The notes beneath the pieces are model-generated. The model was not told the DNA's origin and searched no databases. It saw nothing but the letters and a program-made list of their open reading frames with translations. From positions 4,201,875 to 4,265,874 of the forward strand of contig NC_049909.1 of assembly GCF_001411555.2 (NCBI RefSeq): a stretch of DNA of 64,000 bases, given 5' to 3'. The position numbers and the translations under genes are program-made. This document shows, one piece after another, positions 20,658-34,022 of the stretch; position 1 is the stretch's first letter, and every line of letters begins with the position of its first letter. Origin of the DNA: Juglans regia (Eukaryota > Streptophyta > Magnoliopsida > Fagales > Juglandaceae).

Positions 20658-22661
20658 TCAATCTTCAATACTTGTCACGTTTGATTGTGTGCCCAACTCT
20701 ATATACAAACATTAATAAATATTAATAATAAAAATAAAACATCAAATGTTAGTGAATTTGGTTTATAAAAAATACTAAAATTAAATTACAATGAAAACAA
20801 ATAAAATATTACCTGATTCTACTATGAAGCTCTCCACATTATCCATAGCCTCCCGGATATCAATGGTTGTTGCTGGATGTCTTAACCAATTTTGAGTACA
20901 AATCAGTGCTTCAACAGTTCTCAGAGCCAATGAACTCCGAAAAGGGTCAAGCACACGACCTCCCGTACTAAATGCTGACTCAAACGGAACCGTGGAAACA
21001 GGCATAGCCAATAAGTCTCGTGCAATCCTCGCAAGTATAGGATAGTTTGCCTCATTAATTTTCTACCAAGTCAACAAGTCAAACGATATGGAGAGTGCCT
21101 CACAACCATCTAATAAATATCGATCTACTTCTGTTTTGGCAATAGTAGATCCCATGGCGGAAGATGCTTTATACCACTCATAGAACCATTTGGTCTCACA
21201 CTTGCCATCACCATCATTCATGGTTCTAGATGTCGGAGGGGGCACATATTCTTGGCTACTCGTGGTGGAGCCGAATTCCACATTATATTCTGCATACAAA
21301 TCTTTCAATAATTGTTTCACACTCGACACCAACTCCTTAGCACGAAACTCATCATGAAATTTTTTCAAGTGGAAAGTAAGAAGTCCTAACTTGCTTCGTG
21401 GATCAAGCACAACTGTAACTAACAAGAACAAGTTCAGCCTGTCTAATGACCCCCAATACTTATCATACTTTGTTCTCATATTTATGGCCATACTCCTCAA
21501 GCAACTATTAGGACTCTCGCTCAACTCCATCAACTCATTTTGGAGATCACAAATCTCCAAAAAACTGGTGTTGGCTGTCACATATAAAGACCCAGAAAAT
21601 CTATTAGTAGCATCATAAAACATCTCCAAAAATTTAACAAAAACCCTCACTGTCTCCCACTCCCTAGCTTTAGGAGGCCCCATGTGCCAAGACCCAGCGT
21701 CATCATTAAAATAAGAGAGGTAATTATAATCCTCATTCTTCATCTGCCTAAAAGCCTTCTCAAACTTCTCAACTGCCTCCAACATCATATAAGTTGAGTT
21801 CCATTGTGTTTGTACATCAAGACACAACATTTTCTTACAATCAATTTTTTCTTTTTCAGCACATCTCTTAAACTTGTCTAATCTTGCGGGAGATGAATGC
21901 ACGTATCTAACTGCATTTCTCACCATTGTGATGGTGTCATTGCACTCCTTCAAACCCTCATTCACAATAAGATTCAATATATGAGCACAACATCTCTTGT
22001 GCATATACTTACCCCTCAACAAATTTTCACTAAAAAACTGTTTCAAATATGAAATTGCAGTATCATTTGAACTTGCATTATCAACTGTCACAGTAAATAT
22101 TCTATCAATGCCCCAATCATACAAGCATGACTCAACATATCTCCCAATAGTTTCCCCTCGATGATTAGGGATTAAACAAAAGTTAATAATTTTTTTCTGC
22201 AATTTCCAATATTGATCAATGAAGTGTGCAGTTAGACACATATAATTCAAATTCTGTATTGATGTCCATGTATCGGTCGTCAACGAAATCGTCATGCCAC
22301 CATTTTTTAACACTTTTTTCAGTTTTTCATTTTCACTTTCATACAATTTCATACAATCTTTTGCCACTGTGACACGACATGGCACTTTAAACCGAGGTTC
22401 AAAAGCCCAATACACTTTCTTAAATCCCTGTCCTTCAACAATTCAAAATGGTAACTCATCGATAATTACCATCTCTGCAATCGCCAACCTCACAATATCT
22501 TTACTATATTTGTGGGTTACAAGACTCCTTAACATACCATCACTCTCTCCAACCCCCTCCTCATGTGTTACCTCACCTGTTAATATTTTTTGGTACCTAT
22601 CCAAAGGACCTCGTTTATGAGGATTTTTAGGACATGAAGCCAAATGGTTTTGCATTGTTGA
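20658..22661 (-). pseudogene. hAT transposase with two nonsense codons
   Basis: Reading from 22661: the second half of the BED finger (STMQNHLASCP), then MVIIDELPF. A TGA (22443-22445) lies where family members have a basic residue. The main frame continues through YWAFEPRFKVPCRVT, SLTTDTWTSIQNLNYMCLTA, TVDNASSND and the CCAHILNLIVNEGL box to SISFDLLTW. A TAG (21063-21065) then stands for the second W of WWK. The hAT dimerisation domain follows (VPFESAFSTGGRVLD, 20781-21011). The last coding part probably needs splicing: donor TCAG/GTAATA at 20812, acceptor TATATAG at 20699, with a stop at 20658-20660. The family needs its C-terminus for dimerisation, so both stops are disabling. The start of the BED finger is lost at the element A boundary. 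Confidence 0.85.
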
Positions 22662-23279
22662 TGTGACGCCCCCAAATTCCGCTTGGGATCGGACGGACAT
22701 TTGAAGCGTCGAGACATGCAACACAAGGTTACCTGCCCCCGTTCAAGACATATAAGATGCAATATTCCTAACATGCATATAGCATTATGCAATATTCGCA
22801 GCGGATAAATTTTTTTTTTCTTCAGCAATACTATGCACCAAACTGAAATATCCCAAATACTTAAAACATTCTTCATACATAATGACATACTCAAAAACTG
22901 ATATCACAACACTAGTCCGAAATGGTTGTGATCAAAAGAGTGATGGAGATTGAACTCCACAAATACAAGTAGTAATCTGAGGTAACTACTGTACTAACAC
23001 CTACATCGCATCGTCGCTTAGGTGACCGTTTCCAGTTGGTCGATTCCCGATTCTCCTTCAGATCCTGTAAAAGATCTACCATTCGGGGGAATGGTAGTTG
23101 GGACTACCACAGTGAGATTTGATTACAAATCTCAGCAAGTTAACAGGAAACTTCCACACAAGTTAATGATGCATGCATGGCAGTAAAAGCATGAATGCAT
23201 AATCAAATCATAAGTAATCATAGCATAACTTGACATACAACATAACATAACTGGCATAACTTAAACTGAAACTGAAGCT

Positions 23280-23500
23280 TAGCATGAACGTGACTTGAAA
23301 CATAACATGAATGTGAGCTTGGAACATAACATGGACTTGAAACATAGCATGAACGTGAACATGCATAATTTGAACTTGAACTTGAGCATGACATAACATA
23401 AATGTGAACTTGGAACATAACGTAAACGTGAACATAACATAACATGAACTTGGAACATAACGTGAACGTGAACATAACATAACATGAACTTGAAACATAT
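23280..23500. repeat. Degenerate AACATGAACGTGAACTTG repeats
   Basis: A chain of 6-20 bp words (ACATAACATGAAC, GTGAACTTGGAACATAACGT) repeats for about 220 bp. The partner LTR has a version of it at 30190-30440 with different word order and number, so the array has changed since insertion. Confidence 0.7.
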
Positions 23501-23699
23501 TCTTGTCTCATGGGATTACCATGATTGCGTGAACGTAAACTTGAACGTAACATAACGTGAAACATGACTTGAACTTGGAATCTTATTCAATAGTCTTAAT
23601 CATTAACATGACCATATGGGTGCTACACAGGTCCCCTTGAGCCGTGTGTCCCTGCCGATTACCACATCACATCACAGGTTTCTATACCAGCTGTGAGTG

Positions 23700-23835
23700 C
23701 GTTAATACGTACTCCACAGTTGTTGTGGCCCCACGTATTCTACGTGTCACAATTGCTGTGTCTCACGTAGTGTATGCTCCACAGTTGTTGTGGCCCCATA
23801 CTTCATGCTCCACAGTTGTTGTGGCCCCATGACTT
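23700..23835. repeat. Three CCACAGTTGTTGTGG hairpin repeats
   Basis: CTCCACAGTTGTTGTGGCCCCA occurs at about 23711, 23780 and 23811. The core is self-complementary (CCACA...TGTGG), and related half-palindromes (GTCACAATTGCTGTGTC, GCCACACTTGCTGTGG) lie between and after them. The matching region in the other LTR is about 30632-30790. Confidence 0.75.
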
Positions 23836-26800
23836 ATCTGTTTGTGCCACACTTGCTGTGGACACACGTAACATAATGTGTGGCACCATCGGCGTTAGTG
23901 CCTGGCGCGCTCCGGTGACCAGCTAATTAGGCCCCATTCGCAACCTGTTGACTGTACTTCGTCAACCCAGGGAATTTCACACCTATTTAGACACTCCAGC
24001 GTGAACAAAGGAGTTCCACTAGGATATTACCCCATCCTAGCGCTTAGGGTCGTGATTGACATGAATGACTTAACTGGCAGACATGACATTTCGTAACGTG
24101 ACGTAACATGAACGTGACATAAAAGACAGAAATCTTGACGTAACATAACGTGACATGAACGTAGGACGACAGACATGACATACTTCGAGACATAAATGTA
24201 ACAGAGAACATTTCATAACATGTCATACATGTAACATGCAATATTTCGTAACATGGCATACCATATAACAGACAACATTTCTTAACGTGGCGTAACATGT
24301 GACAATGAATATTACATGACAAGAAATACATGTAACAGATGGCATACTTAACTTAACATGACATACTTGCAATGTATAGCATGTATAGCAATACGTGACA
24401 GAATATCTTGTGTAACAGATGAATAATTCATGACAGAATAAATTCTGTGTAACAGATAAATATGTAATGACTTGGCATGGCACATATGATAACATGCATA
24501 CATACAATTTAGTTCCCTTACTTATCACACATACACATTAAATTGATAGTAAGTTAAAAGTTAACTTACCTCGATCTTCGCGCTTCGAGACAAAACTCAA
24601 GTGCGATCATGGGAAACTGAAAGTAGTGATTTCTAAAAATTAGAACTTAATCACTAACAATTAGGAATATGGAAAAATATCAACTTAGAGTAAAATTACC
24701 ATTTTACCCTCTACATGTGGAAAAATGACCATTTTACCCCTAACATAAGGATTTTGCATCCTAACTCCATAAATCACCAAAATTTACATACCTTATGTAA
24801 ATTTTGTCCTAAGCTCAAAAATCAATTCAGAAAAATTTAAAACTAAACACAACCATCAAAACTCTATATGGCCGAAGCTTACAAGGCTATTTCCTTTGCT
24901 TTTTGTTGTAATTCTTTCAAATCTCGAAACTCATGATTAAACCAAAATTTTTCTTCTACCACACTCATAACATATTCTTAAGAACAGTCATGTTTTGAAT
25001 CATGAACAAAAGTCATCAAAATCACTAAAACCATACTTGAAACTTTTTGGTTTCTCTTCAAAGTTCAAAACAGAATTTTGTTTCTAACTTGTTTTGATCA
25101 ACCTCTTGATCCATGACTTATAAAGAAGTGATCTTCAAACCAAAACATCACATGGTTCAAAAGGTGTCCTAAAACAGATCCAAGCTTCAAACTCAAGATC
25201 ACATGGGTAAACATCAACCAAAACATAAATTTAGCCAAGAACATCATCACTTTGGCCTAACCGAATATCTCCTTCCATAAAATTTCATATGTTCGAAACT
25301 AACATCAAATATCTTCAAAATAACATTCTAACATGTATATAAGATGCTTAGGATCTTCCAATAAAATATCAAAGCCATTGGAATAAGATTAAACCATAAA
25401 AGATTTAAACTTTCTCAAAACAGAAACTGTTTTTCCTCTTCCAGTTTCTAAGTTTCTAGACCTAAGAAAATATTTCACCAAAACTTTAATCATGCAACAA
25501 ATCCTCAACCAATAATCATATACACATGTTAACAGTACTCCATAAAAATTTCGGACCAAGATCTATTCATTAGCTTGGTCAAAAACTCCAAAATATAACA
25601 CACTCTCCAGTTTATCGCCCAGAATGACCTTTCCGGGTTCTAAACAACTTTTGACCAATCAAATGATCTCCAAATGGAACGAATAAGTTATCCACGTAAA
25701 CTAGACTCCAAAATAAAGAACTTTCATGAAGGAATCTTGGCGAGAAAACACTTACAAAATCTTCGAAATAGGCGTTTAAAAGAGGTAAACTGTCCGAGAG
25801 TGTCTTTTGTGTTCTATGAAGGAAAAGTGTAAAGGAGAGCTGCTTTTCGTGGGAAGTGGACTGAAGAGCTTCTTACACAAGCTATGCAAAGTGATAGGAC
25901 TGAATGAATGGTTGAGTGTTGGCCTTTTCTTCTCATAAAAATCAGACCAAGATCTTTTCTCAAGGTGGAGTGTGAGAGTGAAAGAGAGAGGTGGCCCTTT
26001 TGCTTTGTCTTTCTAGAACCTTCTAGGACCTTCTTGTACAGATCTGGCCAGCCAAGTGGGGGTACAAAACTTAGCCATGAAGCAATCCTATGGTGACCAA
26101 ATTCGTGGGCCTTAAAGGCCCTAAACCGAATGGGCCTAAAATTTGGGGTTTAAAGAGGGTTTGGGTTGCTATCAAGCCCAAATCCAATATCACTTGGTCC
26201 AATCAATTTTTCAAGGTTAACAAGGTTGGATAATGATGTTCTAACACAGATTTGAAGGATTAATAGCATGTGGAAGTGATTTAATCAAGTGATTAAACAC
26301 AATGCTAGAAATCGGATTAGAAAATGTTTAGAGGCCAACTTTAGGGTTTTGGGGAAACCGTTTAGGGTTTCGATTTCAACAAAACTTTTGGGCTTTCAAT
26401 TGGATTCCCACCATTTAGGGTTTCACTAGGATTGAAAACCTCTTTGGTCAGGCACAATTTGGTTGAGCAGATGAAACAAGGTTTTGCTTAAGTGGCATAA
26501 TCTCACACCTTGATTCCTTCAAATCCAACAAACATCCCTCATGGTGCCAAGTGTCTAATATTATTCACTAAGTGTGGCTAAGATCTTGCCAAGTGTCCAA
26601 ATAAAACTTCTCTAATCCAATTTGGACATTCCACCCTGTGATTTCGAAACACTGCAATAGGTGCGCTTACCGAGGTTACTATTCACTTCGAAAAAGTGAA
26701 TCATAAACTTAACACTAAAAATTCCTAAATATTCATATTAACCTACAGTGAAAATATTATACCGAAATTCAACCTCGATGTGCCCCTAAAAATAATTTCA

Positions 26801-27088
26801 CAATTCTCAACAGACGTTTCGTCCGGAATTATGAAAATAGGCTATTGTGCCATAAAATCCTAAATAATCCCCCGAGTCTAATGGCGTAGACCATAATGCA
26901 TTCTGACACTTCTAACCACCTCAAATAAATAAAACTCATATTTCTAGCAGCATAGTGAGTGATAACACTGACTATGTTGACAGACTAAAACCTATGCAAT
27001 AGGTCGATTCGTAAAAACTTATGGGGTTTTCACGAGAGTCCTAAAGTCAAAAGAAATTCCGCCAATGAATTTCTAGCGGGCTGTTACA

Positions 27089-27106
27089 TCCTCCCCTCCT
27101 AAAAAA
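27089..27106 (-). other. Polypurine tract of element A
   Basis: In element sense: a T run, then AGGAGGGGAGGA directly before the TGTAACAG start of the 3' LTR. It primes plus-strand DNA synthesis and fixes the element's orientation. Confidence 0.8.
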
Positions 27107-28494
27107 AAAGATTTTGTCCTCGAAATCGACGTAAGTACAAACATAAAATACGCTCAGAAGGAAAAGTTGCTTACCAACGTATTGCCCATCACTGGATGCC
27201 CCAACACGCCCAAGGAGCAGGTCTCGTTCTTCTTTAGGTATCGCCTTCTTCTCGTAGTCAACACTATTCTAATCTATAACCATCACATGGTTATACAAAA
27301 TAACTATCACTATAACATTAGGGTATAACAATCCCAAATGTTACTGCCTAAACTTAATGACTTCTAGGCTGACCTTTTAGGATACTGAATCCTTGCTTAA
27401 AAGAAATCTCTATTCAAAGAATTATCCACAACGTGTATATATATGTTCCATTCTTAACTCTCTTTCTCTCAAATCATATCAATTTGTACTGGAGTTCTTC
27501 CACAAGGTAGGTCAAGTCGTACCAGCATACTCTCTAAATCTAAAACTTCAAGTATTCATGCAGTTCATTTTGGAAGAATTTAATCCCTACACAACTGAAA
27601 TCACATTCTCTATTTCCTCAAGGAATTCCATCTGTCTTGGACTAGCTTACTTCTTCATAATCAAAATGAAATGTTCCTCCTCCTAGATGGTACCTCGATA
27701 AACGATCAGCTATTAACCTTAACTCAAGGCTTTCTCTCTTATGATTGACATAGCTCTTCTATCCATCATGAGCTGCCTCTTATTCTGACTCTAATCCAAA
27801 GAATTTGATCATACTGTTCACGTAAATCCTTAAGACAAGATTTTACTCCCCATATAAATATCTCCAATATAAGGGCAGTCTAGGTTTCCACAAACACGAT
27901 GTTTCGCCAAAAACCATTTATTCGCGATTGGACAAAACTATTATCATAAGTGAATCCTACTAAAGCCAAAGCTTATCTCACACATTGTACTCTTCCGAAC
28001 ACAATTTTCATTGTAACCTTCGAATCACAACAAACTCCAAATACTTGGGATACTAATTCATCAACCTTGAATATACTTCCTCGTACTACTAAAAGGTAGT
28101 CCATATCTGCACTGGTATGAATGGAAATACTCTTAATAAGAAATGTTACTCTTATCACCTAGTAACAATTCAGAGTACGAACTAAACTCTCGTGCAATAC
28201 CACAATCACTAAAAATAGGGCCTCGCTTGAATCAAACTGTGTACAAGTTATAAACCTCAATGATTTAACTTACCCAAAATATCAATAATGCAATAGTACC
28301 ATCAATTGCAATCTAATCAACCTTAAATAAGCTTAACAATACAGAGGTCTTAGAAAAATACCAGTAACGGCGCCAACTCCTTTAGTTCCTGGGGCGTCAG
28401 CATCTGCGTCTCTAGAAGTACCTGCATACACTTAAGCTAGTACTGGAGGTCGTGGCTTTGGTTTGGAATCTCCAATGGGAACAGTTCCATTTCT
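27107..28494 (-). other. Interior of element A without recognisable pol
   Basis: About 1.4 kb between the gag zinc knuckle and the polypurine tract. I translated both strands by eye and found no protease DSG, RT or integrase motif; the longest frames (for example 27973-28158 minus) are short and unrecognised. Confidence 0.5.
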
Positions 28495-29446
28495 CTAGCC
28501 TCTTTTAGGACAATTTCTGATCAAGTGCTCAAGTTGGCCACATCTGAAACAGAGTCCTTGGGTAAGTTTGCACTTGCCTCCATGATTCTTACCGGACATC
28601 CCACATATTGGGTACGTGGTCAGTATTGAGCTACCAGTCTCGATGCCTTCTCCCTTATCTGGTCCAGTAGACATCTTCTTCATTTCTAGATTTTCTTCAG
28701 TAGCATACAATGAAATTCTCTTTCATTCGGTATTGATCTGGATGGCTAGACCTCTTTGCTCAGTCTCTGCTATCGTGGCCACGTTTACTAACTCTTGGTA
28801 ATTCTTTATTCTTAGGCAAGCTACTTGGCTACGGATCCATGGCTAAAGTCCAGCTTGAAACTTTCTTGCCTGCATCCTTTGAGTAGAAATCAAGTGTGGT
28901 GCAAACCTTCCTAACACCATAAACTTAGCGACGTACTATTCTACGGTCCAACTGCCTTGAGTTAAAGTCGCGAATTCCTGCGCCTTTAGCTGTTTGATAG
29001 AATCTGGGTAGAATCCGTTGTCAACTCTTCCTTAAATCTCTTCCAAGATAATGCATCCAAACTTCCTAGTTCCCTAACTAGAAGCTGCCTTTGTGTATCC
29101 CACCATATTCCAACTTCTCATTAGAATAGGTATACAGCATATAGAACCTTCTGGTCCTCAGTACATCCACAGATCTCGTCTGTCCTTTTGAGATCCATAA
29201 TCCATTTCTCGGCTTTTAGTGGCTCTTCATTACCAGAAAAAGTTTGGATAACGATGGATCAAGAACTTCTCACACAGACAATCCCTGACTTCGAGTTTGG
29301 GTACATGTGCTTGCTGATGTTGCTGTTGTCTAAGCATGTCAGTCAGCAAACGTACGGCTTCAGCTAATCCTCCATCCATCAGGGAATTCTGATTATCCTA
29401 ATTTGTAACTCCCTCAGGGTTTTGAGGTATCCTACCTCGAGTCATG
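28495..29446 (-). pseudogene. Element A gag remnant
   Basis: It starts at ATG 29446 (MTRGRIPQNPEGVTN, then a stop). Gag core pieces follow in changing frames: KWIMDLKRTDEICGCTEDQ and KVLYAVYLF, then WDTQRQLLVRELGS and RFKEEL. The frame 28710-28495 ends with a CCHC zinc knuckle (CFRCGQLEHLIRNCP), the nucleic-acid-binding part of Gag. Many stops make it non-functional. The core type is that of chromovirus Ty3/gypsy elements. Confidence 0.65.
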
Positions 29447-29595
29447 TCACTTCCTAAATCACACGAGTACACGTGTTACAGCCACATACTATCTCTTATA
29501 CTTCAAGAAATTCAAGCCTAGTAAAGACTAAAATTTCAAGCCTAATATTTGGTGCATTTCCTAAGGACATGTGGATTTAAACCCAGAGACGTATT

Positions 29596-29607
29596 GCTCT
29601 GATACCA
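29596..29607 (-). other. Primer-binding site of element A
   Basis: TGGTATCAGAGC on the minus strand, a perfect 12-base match to the initiator-Met tRNA 3' end, three bases after the 5' LTR. Confidence 0.9.
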
Positions 29608-29610
29608 CCC

Positions 29611-32600
29611 TGTGACGCCCCCAAATTCCGCTTGGGATCGGACGGACATTTGAAGCGTCGAGACATGCAACAGAAGGTTACCTGCCCCCGTTCATGACAT
29701 ATAAGATGCAATATTCACAGCGGATAATTTTTTTTTCTTCAGCAATACTATGCACCAAACTGAAATATCTCAAATACTTAAAACATACTTCATACATAAT
29801 GACATACTCAAAAACTGATATTACAACACTAGTCCAAAATGGTTGTGATCAAAAGAGTGATGGAGATTGAACTCCATAAATACAAGTAGTAATCTGAGGT
29901 AACTACTGTACTAACACCTACATCGCATCGTCGCTTAGTCGACCGTTTCTAGTTGGTCGATTCCCGATTCTCCTTCAGATCCTATAACAAAATCTACCAT
30001 TCGGGAGGAATGGTAGTTGGGACTACCACAATGAGATTTGATTACAAATCTCAGCAAGTTAACAGGAAACTTCCACACAGGTTAATGATGCATGCATGGC
30101 AGTAAAAGCATGAATGCATAATCAAATCATAAGTAATCATAGCATAACTTGACATACAACATAACATAACTAGCATAACTTAAACTGAAACTGAAGTTTA
30201 GCATGAATGTGACTTGAAACATAACATGGACTTGAAACATAGCATGAACGTGAACTTGAAATATAACATGGACTTGAAACATAACATGAACGTGAACATG
30301 CATAATTTGAACATGAACTTGAGCATGACATAACATAAATGTGAACTTGGAACATAACGTAAACGTGAACATAACATAACATGAACTTGGAACATAACGT
30401 GAACGTGAACATAACATAACATGAACTTGAAACATATTCTTGTCTCATGGGATTACCATGATTGCGTGAACGTAACATAACGTGAAACATGACTTGAACT
30501 TGGAATCTTATTCAATAGTCTTAATCATTAACGTGACCATATGGGTGGTACACAGGTCCCCTTGAGCCGTGTGTCCCTGCCGATTACCGCATCACATCAC
30601 AAGTGTCTATACCAGCTGTGAGTGCGTTAATACGTACTCCACAGTTGTTGTGGCCCCACGTATTCTACGTGTCACAATTGCTGTGTCTCACGTAGTGTAT
30701 GCTCCACAGTTGTTGTGGCCCCATGCTTCATGCTCCACAGTTGTTGTGGCCCCATGACTTATCTGTTTGTGCCACACTTGCTGTGGACACACGTAACATA
30801 ATGTGTGGCACCATCGGCGTTAGTGCCTGGCGCGCTCCGGTGACCAGCTAATTAGGCCCCATTCGCAACCTGTTGACTGTACTTCGTCAACCCAGGAAAT
30901 TTCACACCTATTTAGACACTCCAGCGTGAACAAAGGAGTTCCACTAAGATATTACCCCATCCTAGCGCTTAGGGTCGTGATTGACATGAATGACTTAACT
31001 GGCAGACATGACATTTCGTAACGTGACGTAACATGAACGTGACATAAAAGACAAAAATCTTGACGTAACATAACGTGACATGAACGTAGGACAACAGACA
31101 TGACATACTTCGAGACATAAATGTAACAGAGAACATTTCATAACATGTCATACATGTAACATACAACATTTCGTAACATGGCATACCATATAACAGACAA
31201 CATTTCTTAACGTGGCGTAACATGTGACAATGAATATTACATGACAAGAAATACATGTAACAGATGGCATACTTAACTTAACATGACATACTTGCAGTGT
31301 ATAGCATGTATAGCAATACGTGACAGAATATCTTGTGTAACAGATGAATAATTCATGACAGAATAAATTCTGTGTAATAGATAAATATGAAATGACTTGG
31401 CATGGCACATATGATAACATGCATACATACAATTTAGTTCCCTTACTTATCACACATACACATTAAATTGATAGTAAGTTAAAAGCTAACTTACCTCGAT
31501 CTTCGCGCTTCGAGGCAAAACTCAAGTGCGATCACGGGAAACTGAAAGTAGTGATTTCTAAAAATTAGAACTTAATCACTGACAATTAGGAATATGGAAA
31601 AAATATCAACTTAGAGTAAAATTACCATTTTACCCTCTACATGTGGGAAAATGACCATTTTACCCCTAACATAAGGATTTTGCATCCTAACTCCATAAAT
31701 CACCAAAATTTACATACCTTATGTAAATTTTGTCCTAAGCTCAAAAATCAATTCAGAAAAATTTAAAACTAAACACAACCATCAAAACTCTATATGGCCG
31801 AAGCTTACAAGGCTATTTCCTTTGCTTTTTGTTGTAATTCTTTCAAATCTCGAAACTCATGATTAAACCAAAATTTTTCTTCTACCACACTCATAACATA
31901 TTCTTAAGAACAATCATGTTTTGAATCATGAACAAAAGTCATCAAAATCACTAAAACCATACTTGAAACTTTTTGGTTTCTCTTCAAAGTTCAAAACAGA
32001 ATTTTGTTTCTAACTTGTTTTGATCAACCTCTTGATCCATGACTTATAAAGAAGTGATCTTCAAACCAAAACATCACATGGTTCAAAAAGGTGTCCTAAA
32101 ACAGATCCAAGCTTCAAACTCAAGATCACATGGGTAAACATCAACCAAAACATAAATTTAGCCAAGAACATCATCACTTTGGCCTAACCGAATATCTCCT
32201 TCCATAAAATTTCATATGTTCGAAACTAACTTCAAATATCTTCAAAATAACATTCTAACATGTATATAAGATGCTTAGGATCCTCCAATAAAAATATCAA
32301 AGCCATTGGAATAAGATTAAACCATAAAAGATTTAAACTTTCTCAAAACAGAAACTGTTTTTCCTCTTCCAGTTTCTAAGTTTCTAGACCTAAGAAAATA
32401 TTTCACCAAAACTTTTAATCATGCGACAAATCCTCAAACAATAATCATATAAACATGTTAACAGTTCTCCATAAAAATTTCGGACCAAGATCTATTCATT
32501 AGCTTGGTCAAAAACTCCAAAATATAACACACTCTCCAGTTTATTGCCCAGAATGACCTTTCCGGGGTCTAAACAACTTTTGACCAATCAAATGATCTCC

Positions 32601-34022
32601 AAATGGAACGAATAAGTTATCCACGTAAACTAGACTCCAAAAGAAAGAACTTTCATGAAGGAATCTTGGCGAGAAAACACTTACAAAATCTTCGAAATAG
32701 GCGTTCAAAAGAGGTATGAAAAACTGTCCGAGAGTGTCTTTTGTGTTCTATGAAGGAAAAGTGTAAAGGAGAGCTGCTTTTCGTGGGAAGTGGACTGAAG
32801 AGCTTCTTACACAAGCTATGTAAAGTGATAGGACTGAATGAATGGTTGAGTGTTGGCCTTTTCTTCTCATAAAAATCAGACCAAGATCTTTTCTCAAGGT
32901 GGAGTGTGAGAGTGAAAGAGTGAGGTGGCCCTTTTGCTTTGTCTTTCTAGAACCTTCTAGGACCTTCTTGTACAGATCTGGCCAGCCAAGTGGGGGTACA
33001 AAACTTAGCCATGAAGCAATCCTATGGTGACCAAATTCGTGGGCCTTAAAGGGCCTAAACCGAATGGGCCTAAAATTTGGGGTTTAAAGAGGGTTTGGGT
33101 TGCTATCAAGCCCAAATCCAATATCACTTGGTCCAATCAATTTTTCAAGGTTAACAAGGTTGGATAATGATGTTCTAACACAAATTTGAAGGATTAATAG
33201 CATGTGGAAGTGATTTAATCAAGTGATTAAACACAATGCTAGAAATCGGATTAGAAAAGGTTTAGAGGCCAACTTTAGGGTTTTGGGGAAACCGTTTAGG
33301 GTTTCGATTTCAACAAAGCTTTTGGGCTTTCAATTGGATTCCCACCATTTAGGGTTTCACTATGATTGAAAACCTCTTTGGTCTGGCACAATTTGGTTGA
33401 GCAGATGAAACAAGGTTTTGCTTAAGTGGCATAATCTCACACCTTGATTCCTTCAAATCCAACAAACATCCCTCATGGTGCCAAGTGTCTAATATTATTC
33501 ACTAAGTGTGGCTAAGATCTTGCCAAGTGTCCAAATAAAACTTCTCTAATCCAATTTGGACATTCCACACTGTGATTTCGAAACACTGCAATTGGTGCGC
33601 TTACCGAGGTTACTATTCACTTCGAAAAAGTGAATCATAAACTTAACACTAAAAATTCATAAATATTCATATTAACCTACAGTGAAAATATTATACCGAA
33701 ATTCAACCTCGAAGTGCCCCTAAAAATAATTTCACAATTCTCAACAGACGTTTCGTCCGGAATTATGAAAATAGGCTATTGCGCCATAAAATCCTAAATA
33801 ATCCACCGAGTCTAATGGCGTAGACCATAATGCATTCTGACACTTCTAACCACCTCAAATAAATAAAACTCATATTTCTAGCAGCATAGTGAGTGATAAC
33901 ACTGACTATGTTGACAGACTAAAACCTATGCAATAGGTCGATTCGTAAAAACTTATGGGGTTTTCACGAGAGTCCTAAAGTCAAAAGAAATTCCGCCAAT
34001 GAATTTCTAGCGGGCTGTTACA
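29611..34022 (-). repeat. Element A 5' LTR
   Basis: Collinear with the 3' LTR over its whole length, with scattered single-base changes and small indels visible by eye. The close match implies a fairly recent insertion. Its outer end directly touches a purine-rich tract that belongs to the copia element on its right. Confidence 0.85.

Larger units (their letters stand above)
20098..22661 (-). mobile_element. hAT (Ac-like) transposon, one end present
   Basis: The right-hand (3') end of this minus-strand element begins at 20098 with TAGGGCTGAAAACCG, close to the TAGGGATGAAA ends of Ac-type elements. It interrupts the LINE at 19285-20097. The element contains a nearly full transposase gene and is cut at 22661 by the LTR of element A. 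The 5' end is missing, so the 8-bp target duplication (ATTAGAAG would be the candidate on this side) cannot be checked. Confidence 0.7.
22662..27088 (-). repeat. Element A 3' LTR
   Basis: In element sense it starts TGTAACAGCCCGC and ends GGGGGCGTCACA. It contains two low-complexity zones: runs of AACATGAACGTGAACTTG-like words (23280-23500 and 24080-24420) and three copies of a hairpin motif (23700-23835). Short frames inside it, such as those rich in MFQVHVM, come from these repeats and are not genes. A transcribed-looking leader with AGGTAAGT near 24560 could be a splice donor. Confidence 0.85.
22662..34022 (-). mobile_element. Element A: large-LTR, gag-only gypsy (LARD-like)
   Basis: Two near-identical repeats of 4427 bp (22662-27088) and 4412 bp (29611-34022) with TG...CA ends flank a 2522-bp interior. 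The primer-binding site and polypurine tract place the element on the minus strand. The interior has only a decayed gag; no protease, RT or integrase is visible. Very long LTRs plus a short interior without pol fit a large retrotransposon derivative that relied on a partner. Flanking five bases differ (GTTGA at left, ATTTT at right), and the neighbours are a hAT element on one side and a copia element on the other. The original insertion site is therefore not intact. Confidence 0.8.

Noticed and set aside
23208..23565. Open frames of repeated MFQVHVM/CYVPSS type (also at 30127-30490)
   Set aside because: They are translations of the low-complexity repeats in LTR A, present in several frames at once.
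29596..29607. TGGTATCAGAGC motifs as parts of tRNA genes
   Set aside because: They sit beside LTR ends and lack the rest of a tRNA; they are primer-binding sites. No tRNA or rRNA gene was seen in the window.
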